Shown here one piece after another: positions 1-11,385 of a stretch of DNA of 64,000 nucleotides. A model generated the notes under the pieces. The model had not been told where the DNA came from, searched no databases, and saw only the letters and a program-made list of their open reading frames with translations. The stretch covers positions 7,244,001 through 7,308,000 of the forward strand of contig NZ_CP071090.1 of the NCBI RefSeq assembly GCF_017301735.1, read 5' to 3'. The translations under genes were made by a program, and so were the position numbers. Numbering within the stretch: the first letter of the stretch is position 1; each line of letters begins with the position of its first letter. The stretch is from Pyxidicoccus parkwaysis (lineage in GTDB: Bacteria; Myxococcota; Myxococcia; Myxococcales; Myxococcaceae).

Positions 1-477
1 CAGCCCGCTCCGGAGCTCGCCCGGAACCGCGTAGTGGCCGAGCAGGTGGACCGCCAGCGCCAGCCCCAGGCTGTCGGTGTAGAGGCGTCCATTGGGATGG
101 CCGGCCCGGCGCTCAGCGTCGAGCGCCCAGGCCACGTGCTCGATGCGTGCATCCCGGAACTGGTGGCGGGGCTCCAGCCCCGTCCGGTCGGGGTCTCTGC
201 CCAGGTCCTCCGCGGCGCGGCGCAGGAGCGCCGGCGGGAGCTGGACGACGATGGACGTGGCCGGCTCCTCCTCCACCCACGTGCCGGAGAATCCCGCCGG
301 CAGCAGCGTGAGGTCACCCCGCGTGTAGCGGTGCGTGGAGGTACACGACAGGCGGGCGGGAGGCCCGGCATGGACGGACAGCCGGTGGTCTCGCAAGGGT
401 GCGAGCTGGACCACGCCCACCGCGTCCGTCTGGCGTTCGATGCGCAGCCCGCCCATGGCCTGATTCAGTGCATTCAT
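1..477 (-). CDS. AraC-family transcriptional regulator, N-terminal part (cut by window edge)
   Basis: The minus-strand frame is open from an ATG at 477 to the window edge, giving 159 codons. The translated part resembles the N-terminal sensor (cupin-like) half of AraC-family activators, including a late segment reading LYTDSLGLALAVHLLGHY, which matches the helix just before the HTH domain in this family. The two helix-turn-helix motifs would lie beyond the left edge and cannot be seen. The gene is divergent from the reductase starting at 631, with a 153-bp intergenic region between them, so it may control that gene. The family call rests on pattern recognition of the sensor half only. Confidence 0.72.
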   Translation of the reverse strand, partial: MNALNQAMGGLRIERQTDAVGVVQLAPLRDHRLSVHAGPPARLSCTSTHRYTRGDLTLLPAGFSGTWVEEEPATSIVVQLPPALLRRAAEDLGRDPDRTGLEPRHQFRDARIEHVAWALDAERRAGHPNGRLYTDSLGLALAVHLLGHYAVPGELRSGL

Positions 478-630
478 CCCATGCGCTCCCGGGCACGTAT
501 ATGCGGCCGGGCCCGGGACATGTCATGGCGATCTACACGGGGGCGTGTCCGAACATGCTCCGCGCATGTCCATCCGTGCGCGCGATGGGCTGGGGGAATG
601 AAGAGAGTGCCGCCCGAAAGGGAGGCACAC

Positions 631-1617
631 ATGAAGGCTGTCGTGTTCGATGAAATCGGCTCGCCCCTGGAAGTGCTCCGGCTTCGGGACCTACCCATCC
701 CGGAGGCAGGGCCCAACGAAGTCCAGGTGAAGATGCTCGCGGCGAGCATCAACCCGGGCGACTTCCTCTACATCCAGAGTCTCTACCCGGAGCCCAAGAA
801 GCCCGCGCTGCCGGGGCAGGTCGCCGGCAACCACGGCGCGGGAATCATCACCAAGGTGGGGCCGGGCGTGACGCTGGAGCCCGGGACGCTCGTGGCGTTC
901 AGCCACCTGGACACCTGGGCCGAATACGCCGTCGTGCCAGCGGAGCGGCTGATGCCACTGCCCGCCGGCTACCCGATGGAGAAGGCCGCGCAGTTCTTCA
1001 ACCTCATCACCGCGAGGGACATGCTGGAGGAATCCCAGGTGCAGCCGGGCCAGTGGCTCGCGCTCACCGCCGGCAACTCGACGGTGGCGACGATGGTGCT
1101 GCAGCTGGCCCGGGCCCGGAAGGTAAACGTCCTCTCCATCGTGAGGAAGAAGCAGGAGCACCTGGACCTGCGGGCCCTGGGCGCAAACCACGTCCTCGAG
1201 CTCGCGGCGCATCCAGACGACATCGACAAGAGGGTCTCCGAGCTCACGGGCGGCCAGGACGTCAGCGCCATCATCGACGCCGTGGGAGGAAAGCTCCTCG
1301 AACAGCTCCTGAAGAGCACCGCCTTCCGGGCGCGCGTCGTCGTCTACGGCCTCTACAGCCCGGAGCGCTTCAGCCTCCACAACTACGAACTCCTGCTGAA
1401 GGAGCTCCGCATCAGCGCGCACGTGTACCGCTACTTCTTCGACCCGCCGAAGCCCGGAGATGAGCCCATGCTCCGGGAGCTGGCGGCGCTCACCGCGCCC
1501 CCGGAGTTCCAGGTCCCCTTCCGCGCCATGCACCCGCTGGAGGACTTCAAGGCCGCAGTGGAGGAGAGCTTCCTGCGCCCGGAGAGCGGCAAGCGCTTCT
1601 TCCGCATGACACCGTAG
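631..1617 (+). CDS. Zinc-independent MDR-family enoyl/quinone reductase
   Basis: A 328-residue medium-chain dehydrogenase/reductase. The ATG at 631 has a GGGAGG ribosome site just upstream. The frame is open further upstream, but that extension is not protein-like. The N-terminal GroES-like fold begins MKAVVFDEIGSPLEVLRL. The nucleotide-binding region contains TAGNSTVATMVLQLARA, close to the mitochondrial 2-enoyl thioester reductase (MECR) style rather than the classical GxGxxG. No zinc-ligand cysteines are visible, so this is an NAD(P)H-dependent reductase of the QOR/MECR group rather than a zinc alcohol dehydrogenase. It is divergent from an AraC-type regulator and convergent with the aldo/keto reductase, 17 bp apart. 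The substrate cannot be deduced. Confidence 0.85.
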   Translation: MKAVVFDEIGSPLEVLRLRDLPIPEAGPNEVQVKMLAASINPGDFLYIQSLYPEPKKPALPGQVAGNHGAGIITKVGPGVTLEPGTLVAFSHLDTWAEYAVVPAERLMPLPAGYPMEKAAQFFNLITARDMLEESQVQPGQWLALTAGNSTVATMVLQLARARKVNVLSIVRKKQEHLDLRALGANHVLELAAHPDDIDKRVSELTGGQDVSAIIDAVGGKLLEQLLKSTAFRARVVVYGLYSPERFSLHNYELLLKELRISAHVYRYFFDPPKPGDEPMLRELAALTAPPEFQVPFRAMHPLEDFKAAVEESFLRPESGKRFFRMTP

Positions 1618-1634
1618 TGCCGGAGGACACCGCG

Positions 1635-2636
1635 CTACCGGCGCTCGCTGTCGAGGTGGCGCATCTGCTCCGCCCCGTAGCGGTCGCCGGAAATCTTCAC
1701 CAGCGACTCCAGCGCGGTCATGTCCTCCTTCGACAGCGGCCGGCTCAGCGCCCCCAGCGAGTCGTCGAGCTGCGCGCGCGTCTTCACGCCCACCACGGGC
1801 ACGAGGGACGGCTGCTTCGCGAGCACCCAGGCCAGCGTGAGCTGGCCCGTCGTCATCTTCCGCTCCTGGGCGAAGCGCTGGAGCGAGGCCACCACGTCCT
1901 CGTTCTTCGCGCCGTCGGCGCCGGTGAAGCGCGGCAGGTGCGCGCGGTAGTCCCCCTGCGCCGCCGGCTTGCTGCCCGTCAGCAGCCCGCGCGAGAAGAC
2001 GCCGTAGAGCGTGGCGCTGATGCCCAGCTCCTTCAGCGTTGGGAAGATGGAGGACTCGGGCCCGCGGCTTGCCAGCGAGTACTCAATCTGGAGGTCCACG
2101 ATGGGGTGCACCTTGTGCGCCCGGCGGATGGTCTCCACGCCCACCTCGGACAGGCCGATGTGCCGCACGTAGCCCGCCTTCACCAGCTCTGCGATGGCGC
2201 CGATGGTGTCCTCGATGGGCACGGCCGGGTCCAACCGCGCGGGGCGGTAGATGTCGATGACCTCCACACCCAGGCGCTTCAGGCTGTAGGCCGCGAAGTT
2301 CTTCACCGCGGCCGGGCGCGCGTCGAAGCCCGTCCAGCTCCCGTCCGGCCCGCGCAGCCCGCCGAACTTCACCGAGAGCTGCACGCGCTCGCGCCGCCCC
2401 GCAATCGCGCGCCCGACGAGCATCTCGTTGTGGCCCATCCCGTAGAAGTCGCCGGTGTCGATGAGCGTGACACCCTGGTCGATGGCGGACTGGATGGTGC
2501 GGATGCTCTCCGCGTCATCCGTCGCGCCGTACATGCCCGACATGCCCATGCAGCCGAGCCCGAGGGGGAATACCTCGGGGCCCGTGTTGCCCAGCTTCAC
2601 CGTGCGCTGCGCCTGCTTCGTGTCTTGCGTGCCCAT
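1635..2636 (-). CDS. Aldo/keto reductase, catalytic His replaced
   Basis: A 333-residue TIM-barrel oxidoreductase of the aldo/keto reductase family. The expected active-site residues are visible: Asp60 in TLIDTGD, Tyr65 in DFYG, and Lys90 in SVKFG. The histidine usually found in the DLYYQHRVDP-type strand is Ala133 here (IDIYRPARLDP). This does not abolish the fold call, but it suggests altered chemistry or substrate geometry. The C-terminal NADP-binding region (TLAWVLAKQPSLVPVVG) is intact. The gene is divergent from a LysR regulator at 2714, with paired dyads between them, so regulation by that protein is likely. The substrate is unknown. Confidence 0.88.
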   Translation of the reverse strand: MGTQDTKQAQRTVKLGNTGPEVFPLGLGCMGMSGMYGATDDAESIRTIQSAIDQGVTLIDTGDFYGMGHNEMLVGRAIAGRRERVQLSVKFGGLRGPDGSWTGFDARPAAVKNFAAYSLKRLGVEVIDIYRPARLDPAVPIEDTIGAIAELVKAGYVRHIGLSEVGVETIRRAHKVHPIVDLQIEYSLASRGPESSIFPTLKELGISATLYGVFSRGLLTGSKPAAQGDYRAHLPRFTGADGAKNEDVVASLQRFAQERKMTTGQLTLAWVLAKQPSLVPVVGVKTRAQLDDSLGALSRPLSKEDMTALESLVKISGDRYGAEQMRHLDSERR

Positions 2637-2665
2637 GTGACGTCCCTCCGTGTGCGAGGGGGAGA

Positions 2666-2712
2666 TTCATCATTCGCCTCGATGAAATCCATTGAATAGG
2701 ATGTATCTCAAT
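2666..2712. promoter_or_regulatory. Two LysR-type dyads between aldo/keto reductase and LysR genes
   Basis: The 77-bp divergent spacer holds a perfect inverted repeat, TTCATC-N9-GATGAA, at 2666-2686. It also holds a second one, ATTGA-N12-TCAAT, at 2691-2712, just before the LysR start. LysR regulators usually bind such T-N11-A dyads between divergent genes. Assigning these sites to the LysR at 2714 is an inference. Confidence 0.5.
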
Positions 2713-2713
2713 C

Positions 2714-3634
2714 ATGAATGACATCTATGGGAGGAACCTCGACCTCAACCTGCTCCGAGTCTTCGTCGTGGTGGCGGAGGCGGGCAGCGTCACGGCGGCG
2801 GCCAATCGCCTGTACCTGACACAGCCGGCGGTGAGCGCGGCGCTGCGGCGGCTCGCCACCACGGTGGGCGCGCCGCTCTTCGTGCGCGCGGGGAGAGGGC
2901 TGGCCCTCACGACGCGCGGCGAGCGCCTGCTTGCTTCCGCGCGTCCGCATCTGGGAGCGCTGGTGGAGGCCGCGCTGTCACCGGCGACGTTCGACCCGAA
3001 GACGAGCGAGCGGACGGTGCGCATCGGCCTGTCGGACGTGACGGAGGCCTGGGTCCTTCCTCCGCTGCTGCGCGTCCTGGCGAAGGAGGCGCCGCGCATG
3101 AAGCTGGTGGTGCTGCCCGTGCAGTTCCGCACCATCGCCGACGCACTCACGACTTCGGCGGTGGACCTCGCCGTGACGGTGGCGGACGAGTTGCCGGCGG
3201 GCACCCAGCGACTCGCGCTCTTCACCCGGGGCTTCGTGTGCCTGTATGACCCGCGCCACGTCCGCTTCGGCAAGCACCTCACGAAGGAGCGCTACCTGGA
3301 GCAAGAGCACGTCATCGTCTCGTACAACGGAGACCTGCGGGGCGTCATCGAGGACCTGTTCGACGTCCAGCGCAAGGTGCGCGTCTCGGTGCCGACCTTC
3401 CAGAGCATCGGGGCGCTCGTGGAGGGCAGCGACCTGATTGCCACGGTGCCGTCCATGGTCGCGCGCGAGATTCTCTCGCTGCGCCCCCGCCTCAAGACGA
3501 CGGCGGTGCCCTTCCCCCTGGGCGGCTCTCCCCTGGAGGTGCTGTGGCGGAGCGCGGTGGAGGACGACGCGGCCATCCGCTTCATCCGGGAGCGAATGGT
3601 GGACGTGACGAAGCGCTTCCTCGCGGAAGACTGA
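2714..3634 (+). CDS. LysR-family transcriptional regulator
   Basis: A 306-residue protein. The N-terminal winged HTH (about residues 7-66) has the family pattern LNLLRVFVVVAEAGSVTAAA...LTQPAVSAALRRLATTVGAPLF. A periplasmic-binding-protein-like effector domain follows (about 90-300). The ATG at 2714 lies 77 bp from the divergent aldo/keto reductase start, and the intervening dyads support both autoregulation and control of the reductase. The inducer is unknown. Length and architecture are complete. Confidence 0.92.
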   Translation: MNDIYGRNLDLNLLRVFVVVAEAGSVTAAANRLYLTQPAVSAALRRLATTVGAPLFVRAGRGLALTTRGERLLASARPHLGALVEAALSPATFDPKTSERTVRIGLSDVTEAWVLPPLLRVLAKEAPRMKLVVLPVQFRTIADALTTSAVDLAVTVADELPAGTQRLALFTRGFVCLYDPRHVRFGKHLTKERYLEQEHVIVSYNGDLRGVIEDLFDVQRKVRVSVPTFQSIGALVEGSDLIATVPSMVAREILSLRPRLKTTAVPFPLGGSPLEVLWRSAVEDDAAIRFIRERMVDVTKRFLAED

Positions 3635-3743
3635 CGGCGGGACTCCGCGAGGTGTCCGCCGCCACTCACGGGCGCCCGGGTGCGGAGCGGGGCCCAGCTG
3701 TACGGCGTGCCGCGCGGCGGGCGCGGAGTGATAGCCTGGGCCC

Positions 3744-5096
3744 GTGGCGCATGCACCCGACGAGGATGGGCAGGAGGGCGAGGACCCCACGGTCTCCATG
3801 ATGCGGGCCCGCTCCAGTCCAACGCGACTGAAGCTGTTGGTGCTGTCGGGGCCGCAGGTGGGACAGAGCCACGTGCTGGCACCCGGCGCGTACCGCCTGG
3901 GCAAGTCCGCGGAGTGCGACATCGTCCTCAACGACAAGGCCATCTCGCGCCAGCACCTGCGCCTGGATGTGTCCGAGGGCGGGGTGAAGGCCACGGACCT
4001 GGACTCGCACAACGGCTCCTTCTGCGAGGGGATGCGCTTCTCGGAGCTGGAGGTGCGCCCGGGCGCCGTCCTCCGGCTGGGCTCCACCGAGCTGAAGCTC
4101 GTCCCGGAGTCCTCGCGCGAGCGCGTGATTCCTCCGTCCGAGAGCACCCGCTTCGGAGGGCTGGTGGGCACCAGCCGGCGGATGCGCGAGGTCTTCACGC
4201 TGTTGGAGCGGCTCGCGCCCGGCGGCGCGGATGTGCTCATCCAGGGCGAGACGGGCACGGGGAAGGAGCTCTGCGCGGAGGCCATCCACGCGCAGGGCCC
4301 GCGTGCGAAGGGGCCCTTCGTCATCGTGGACCTCGCCGGAATCGCTCCCTCCCTCATCGAGTCCGAGCTCTTTGGCCATGTGAAGGGCGCCTTCACCGGT
4401 GCGCAGGCGGACCGCGCGGGCGCCTTCGAGCGCGCGGCTGGAGGCACCGTCTTCCTCGACGAGGTGGGCGAGCTGCCGGTGGAAGTACAACCGCGCCTGC
4501 TGCGCGCGCTGGAGCGGCGACAGGTGAAGCGCGTGGGCGCCAATGACTACCGGGCGCTGGAGGTGCGGGTGCTGGCCGCGACGCACGTGGATTTGGAGAA
4601 GGCGGTGCAGGAAGGCCGCTTCCGCGCGGACCTGTACCACCGGCTCGCGGTGCTGCGCGTGACGCTGCCTCCGCTGCGCGAGCGGCCGGAGGACGTGCCG
4701 CTGCTCATCGACACGGTGCTGGAGCGGCTCGGCCGTCCCGGCAGCGCGCTATCGGACGCGACGCGCGCGATGCTGCTTCAGTACCCATGGCCGGGCAACG
4801 TGCGCGAGTTGCGCAACGTGGTGGAGCAGGTGGTGAACCTTGGTGAGGAGGCCCTGCCGGACATGGGGGCCGCGCCTGCGCCCACGGGCGAGCAGCGCGC
4901 CGCCTCGCTGGACCTGCCCTTCAAGGAGGCCAAGGAGCGGCTCATCGAAGGCTTCGAGCGCGACTACCTCCAAGGACTCATCGAGCGCTGCGGAGGCAAC
5001 ATCTCCCGTGCCGCGCGCGAGGCCGGCATCGCCCGCCTCTACCTTCGCAAGCTGCTGCACAAGCACGGGCTCTCAGCCCGAGACACCGACGAGTGA
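3744..5096 (+). CDS. FHA-domain sigma-54-dependent (Fis-type) activator
   Basis: A 450-residue bacterial enhancer-binding protein, starting at GTG 3744 (ATG 3798 is an alternative). Domain order: FHA phosphothreonine-binding domain, about residues 48-105 (RLGKSAECDIVLND, SRQHL, SHNGS); sigma-54 AAA+ domain with Walker A GETGTGKE at 168-175, the GAFTGA loop at 215-220 that contacts sigma-54, and Walker B around FLDE at 237-240; and a short Fis-type HTH near the C-terminus. FHA-linked activators in myxobacteria are typically switched by Ser/Thr kinases, and a kinase gene lies convergently next door at 5174-7966. That pairing is inference. A candidate target is the -24/-12 promoter at 9167. Confidence 0.93.
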   Translation: MAHAPDEDGQEGEDPTVSMMRARSSPTRLKLLVLSGPQVGQSHVLAPGAYRLGKSAECDIVLNDKAISRQHLRLDVSEGGVKATDLDSHNGSFCEGMRFSELEVRPGAVLRLGSTELKLVPESSRERVIPPSESTRFGGLVGTSRRMREVFTLLERLAPGGADVLIQGETGTGKELCAEAIHAQGPRAKGPFVIVDLAGIAPSLIESELFGHVKGAFTGAQADRAGAFERAAGGTVFLDEVGELPVEVQPRLLRALERRQVKRVGANDYRALEVRVLAATHVDLEKAVQEGRFRADLYHRLAVLRVTLPPLRERPEDVPLLIDTVLERLGRPGSALSDATRAMLLQYPWPGNVRELRNVVEQVVNLGEEALPDMGAAPAPTGEQRAASLDLPFKEAKERLIEGFERDYLQGLIERCGGNISRAAREAGIARLYLRKLLHKHGLSARDTDE

Positions 5097-5173
5097 CGCG
5101 GGCGCACGTCACGGCCGTGGCGACTCCTTCGCTCGCGCGATGAGCGCGCGACGGCAACGACGGGCGCCAGCCC

Positions 5174-7966
<2,793 letters not shown>

Positions 7967-8102
7967 GGCCGCAGTGTAGCCACAGCTGTCGAACAGATAC
8001 GAACCCCGGGGCTATCGACTTTTTTCGGGAAACGATAGAAGTCCCCCTGCGGATAATCCCCGGGCGCTCCCCCAGCGCTCCCTTCCGGAGGCGACCGTCA
8101 GC

Positions 8103-9047
8103 GTGAAGCTCTCCCCCCACCTGATTCCCCTCACGACTTCGTTGCGAGTCCGCTCCCTGGAGCGGGCACCCCACGCCCCTGCCTCCGCGAAGCCCTCCGA
8201 GGCTCCCGCGAGCAGGCTCTCGGCGTACCACCGCGACAGCTTCGAGCGGACCTCCGCCACCCGTCGCGACCTGCCCGCGCTGAACGTGCCTCCGGCCCGG
8301 CTGGCGAACCAGCCCGTCAACGAGGCAGCCGAGGCGCAGGCGAAGCAGCAGTGGCGCGGTGACGACTCCGCTGTCGCGCAGACGACGGACACCGACTGCG
8401 GCGAGGCGAGCCTCACGCAGTTGAACAAGGCAAAGGGCTCGGGGCCGTCCTCCGTGGATGCGAAGCGCGACGAGGTCCGCGCCTCGGAGGCCTCGGCCCG
8501 CCGCGCGGTGCAGGACCGGTTCGACGTGAATCTCGTGGACGGTGCCCGTCCCGAGGAGATTGGCGCCACGCTCGGCTCCATGGGCGTCGGCGTCACGCGC
8601 GGGCTGACGAACTACGACCCCGTGGCCATCAGCGACGCGCTGAAGTCGGGCCAGTTCGGCATGGCCATGGTGGACTCGCAGACGCTCGCCAACTCCGCGC
8701 TCCCGCCCGAGCAGCGCAAGGAAGGCACGGGCGCGCTGCACTGGGTGACCATCGACGGGTACAACCACGGCGAGCTGAGCCATGACCCGATGGACGACAA
8801 GTTCCGGGTGAAGGACCCCGTCAACGGCTCATACTGGGTGGGCGCGAAGGACCTGCTCAAGGCCATGGACGTGGCCCGCATCGAGCACAAGAACAACGGC
8901 GGCATGCTGCTGCTCGAGAACCGGCCGGACGTGACGACGGACGCGCAGCGCGAGGCCCTCGCCCGGAGCAACGCGGAGCAGACGGAGAGCCTCGGCAAGG
9001 GCAACGGCATCGGCAGCAAGCGGCTCAGCGCGAGCGAGTCCAGCTAG
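8103..9047 (+). CDS. C39/papain-like cysteine peptidase-fold protein, leaderless
   Basis: A 314-residue protein starting at GTG 8103. The first ~95 residues are Pro/Ala/Ser/Arg-rich and look disordered; there is no signal peptide. The C-terminal part has the order Cys99 in TDTDCGEASL, His213 in ALHWVTIDGY and Asp238 in RVKDPVNGSYW. That matches the Cys-His-Asp arrangement and the HWVxIxGY / DP style of C39-like peptidase folds. Activity is inferred, not shown. A disordered leader plus a peptidase-like fold, next to a thaumatin-like gene of similar design, suggests a secreted or injected effector or a toxin-like role. No immunity gene is evident. Confidence 0.6.
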   Translation: MKLSPHLIPLTTSLRVRSLERAPHAPASAKPSEAPASRLSAYHRDSFERTSATRRDLPALNVPPARLANQPVNEAAEAQAKQQWRGDDSAVAQTTDTDCGEASLTQLNKAKGSGPSSVDAKRDEVRASEASARRAVQDRFDVNLVDGARPEEIGATLGSMGVGVTRGLTNYDPVAISDALKSGQFGMAMVDSQTLANSALPPEQRKEGTGALHWVTIDGYNHGELSHDPMDDKFRVKDPVNGSYWVGAKDLLKAMDVARIEHKNNGGMLLLENRPDVTTDAQREALARSNAEQTESLGKGNGIGSKRLSASESS

Positions 9048-9054
9048 CGCGGGT

Positions 9055-9091
9055 GGTCACTGCGGTGACCGGCTGGTAACTCCCGTTACCA
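9055..9091. terminator. Two adjacent perfect hairpins after the C39-like gene
   Basis: Immediately downstream of the stop at 9047 lie GGTCAC-TGCG-GTGACC (9055-9070) and TGGTAAC-TCCC-GTTACCA (9074-9091). Both are perfect 6-7 bp stems with 4-nt loops. There is no T-tract, so they could be a GC-rich-genome terminator or tandem operator dyads for the next gene. Confidence 0.5.
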
Positions 9092-9166
9092 GGGTGACAG
9101 CGCCTCACAATGGAGGCGCCTCACGCATGTCCTCGGAAGGACGGGGTTCGGGACGCGCGCGGGGCA

Positions 9167-9182
9167 TGGCACGCGCCGTGCT
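9167..9182 (+). promoter_or_regulatory. Candidate sigma-54 (-24/-12) promoter
   Basis: TGGCAC-GCGCC-GTGCT matches the sigma-54 consensus TGGCAC-N5-TTGCW except for one base. The invariant GG (9168-9169) and GC (9180-9181) are exactly 10 bp apart. Transcription would begin about 34 bp before the thaumatin-like start at 9227. The FHA/sigma-54 activator at 3744 is a nearby candidate regulator. Confidence 0.55.
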
Positions 9183-9226
9183 CTTACCCGGGAGCGTCAG
9201 TCACCTGCCCCCGAGGAAATCCCGCC

Positions 9227-10213
9227 ATGAGCCTGCCCCCGCTCTCCCGCTCCAGCGTCTCCCTCCCCGCCACGCGCACCTCCAGCATCGAGGCGCGTCC
9301 CGCTCGCGCCCTGGGCACGTCGGACCTCCAGGGCCCGCGACAGGACGCGGGCGCGTCCCTGCGGCGGCTGCTCGCGACGGACGGCTTCGACTCGCCGATG
9401 GGCGCGAAGAAGGTGGCCGGCTTTGAGCAGGCGGCGGACATGCTCACGCGGCTGGCGCAGGTGCTGAGCCAGGCCATGCGCGTGCTGGGAACCGAAGGGG
9501 CCGCGAGTGAGGCGGGAGCTCCGTCCATGCAGGGCGCCCCCGCCGCCGTGTCGAAGGCGTCCGCTCCTGCCACTCAGGGCGCGCCCATCGCCCAGTCCAA
9601 GGCCGTTGCCCCGCCCGCGCAGAACGCGCCCGCTGCCCAGGCCAAGTCCGTCTCGTTGTCCGGCGACGCGCCGAAGGCGGGCAACACGATGAACTTCCAG
9701 AACGACGGCACGAAGCCGATGACGATTCAGTTCACGCCCAACGCGGGAGACAAGCCGGTGGACTCCATCACCCTGGCGCCGGGTGAGAAGCGAACGGTCT
9801 CCTTCCCGCAGGGCTGGTCCGGCAACTTCCGCAGCACGTCCGGTGACGGCTCGGCGGCGACGCTCGGCGAGGTGAAGTTCAACGGCGGCGGCAACCAGAC
9901 CTACTACGACGTGAGCTACATCGAGGGCCACAACGCCAGCATGACCATCCAGCCGCAGAGCGGCGGCCGGAAGTCCGGCACGCTGGACAACTTCGTCGCC
10001 TCCGCCCCGGACTCAATCAAGGCCCGCGACGCGAGCGGCGCGGTGTACGGCCTCAAGAAGACCACCACGTCCAACGTGCAGGACGCCTCCGTGGTGGACT
10101 ACTTCCGCCAGAAGGTCGGCGAGGCCCAGGGCTACGTCATCCCCACGGACGACGCGAGCACCCTGGGCACCGGCGACTCGCACCTCGACGTCCACCTGAA
10201 GAACGTCGTCTGA
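9227..10213 (+). CDS. Thaumatin-like-domain protein with Ala/Pro/Gln linker, leaderless
   Basis: A 328-residue protein. ATG 9227 is preceded by GAGGAA, and the open frame upstream is not protein-like. Residues 1-95 are a helical/disordered head. Residues 95-148 form a low-complexity linker with repeated GAP/AQ/SK units. Residues about 152-245 contain a beta domain whose motifs GWSGNF, ATLGEVKFNGGG, YYDVSYIEGHNASM and IQP follow the thaumatin-family order (GWsGr.., LaEf.., DfYDvSlvdGyN), but it lacks the usual disulphide cysteines. A ~80-residue tail follows. No signal peptide is visible. The design parallels the C39-like gene just upstream. Function is unknown; antifungal or cell-wall activity is only analogy. 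Confidence 0.62.
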   Translation: MSLPPLSRSSVSLPATRTSSIEARPARALGTSDLQGPRQDAGASLRRLLATDGFDSPMGAKKVAGFEQAADMLTRLAQVLSQAMRVLGTEGAASEAGAPSMQGAPAAVSKASAPATQGAPIAQSKAVAPPAQNAPAAQAKSVSLSGDAPKAGNTMNFQNDGTKPMTIQFTPNAGDKPVDSITLAPGEKRTVSFPQGWSGNFRSTSGDGSAATLGEVKFNGGGNQTYYDVSYIEGHNASMTIQPQSGGRKSGTLDNFVASAPDSIKARDASGAVYGLKKTTTSNVQDASVVDYFRQKVGEAQGYVIPTDDASTLGTGDSHLDVHLKNVV

Positions 10214-10217
10214 GCGC

Positions 10218-11141
10218 TCAGTTGCAGTAGTAGTCCGGCGCCAGCTCGAGCACGCGCCGCTCCGCCCTCGGCGAGAGCGTGCGCATGCGCGAGAGGAAGA
10301 GCGGCGCCTTCATCCCCATGCCGATGAAGCCGTAGACGTACGAGCGCTCCTGGGCGTCGAAGATTTCCTTCCGCTCGGCCTCGGTGAAGGTCCGCTCCGC
10401 CGCCTTCTCGAACGTCTGCAAATCCAACTGGAGCTGCGCGTTCAGCGTGCCGCGCAGCGCCTGGAGCAGCTCGGCGTACTCCGTCATCGCGGCGTCCACC
10501 ATGTCCGGCGCGCCGTCGATGATTTTCTGCGCCTCCAGGAAGTCGAGCCGCGTGTGCTGCGCCTCCTCCTGCCAGTGGTGCTTGAGCATGTTGCGGAACA
10601 GCGGGTCCAGCGATTCGCGCTCGTTGTCGCGCATCGTCTCCACGTAGTGCTGCTGGGTCATCAGCTCCATGTGGAGGTTGAAGAAGAGCACGCCCAGGTT
10701 CGACTTGGACATGATGGCCTTCGCCACCGCCACCTGGTTGTCGAGCAGCGCCGGAGGCACCTTGAAGCCACGGGCAAAGGTCTCGGTGTAGCGCGCGAAG
10801 AGCTGCTGGTGCTTGAGCTCCTCCTCGCTGAAGCGCAGCAGCGCGCGCATGTGCGTCGGGTTGCCGTGCAGCTCCAGGCCGGCGCGCTGCGCCGCCAGCG
10901 CCACGGCGTACTCCTCCAGGAACAGGAAGAGGTGGGCGTAGCTGTTGGAGCGAATCTGGTTGAGCATCAGCTTCTCGCCCGCGCTCAGGCAGGTGATGCC
11001 CTCGGTGTTCGTCAGCGAATCCGAGAGGAAGCGCCGCGTGAAGTCGAGCGAGGTGTCCTTCGGCAAGAGGTCGTCAATCTTCCAGGCCACGCGTTCCGAA
11101 GCCTGGATACAGGACTGATACTCGTGGGTTTGATTGAGCAT
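10218..11141 (-). CDS. Ferritin-like diiron protein (AurF-like N-oxygenase type)
   Basis: A 307-residue helical protein starting at ATG 11141; the frame stays open upstream, but that part is low-quality sequence. Carboxylate/histidine pairs typical of diiron four-helix bundles are visible: EE at 76-77 (FLEEYAV), EEELKH at 106-111, HMEL and QQHY around 157-166, and EEAQH at 192-196. The arrangement resembles AurF-like p-aminobenzoate N-oxygenases and related ferritin-like enzymes. The substrate is unknown. It converges with the thaumatin-like gene (4 bp apart) and is divergent from the GH71-type gene at 11386. Confidence 0.6.
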   Translation of the reverse strand: MLNQTHEYQSCIQASERVAWKIDDLLPKDTSLDFTRRFLSDSLTNTEGITCLSAGEKLMLNQIRSNSYAHLFLFLEEYAVALAAQRAGLELHGNPTHMRALLRFSEEELKHQQLFARYTETFARGFKVPPALLDNQVAVAKAIMSKSNLGVLFFNLHMELMTQQHYVETMRDNERESLDPLFRNMLKHHWQEEAQHTRLDFLEAQKIIDGAPDMVDAAMTEYAELLQALRGTLNAQLQLDLQTFEKAAERTFTEAERKEIFDAQERSYVYGFIGMGMKAPLFLSRMRTLSPRAERRVLELAPDYYCN

Positions 11142-11385
11142 CCTGAAAGCAGACGTCCACCCGCATTGCCACGTCAAGGCGAGCAGGACGCACCTGGGTG
11201 TGATTGACCCGACAGGATTAATCCAGTACGGCCCGATGCGCGCGCATGCGGTTTCAATGAATTGCACCCGCGACGGGGAAATCGTCACCCCGGGTGCGCG
11301 CCACCCCACCGCCGGATGTGTCTCGGGGAAAACCCCCTCCCCTCGCCCTCCCCCGGGGCGAGCGGCTCCCCCCGAGGCATCACCG

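Noticed and set aside
34..630. Upstream extension of the reductase frame to position 34
   Set aside because: Arg/Pro/Ala-rich, antisense to the AraC gene, and the ATG at 631 has a proper ribosome site and family-like start.
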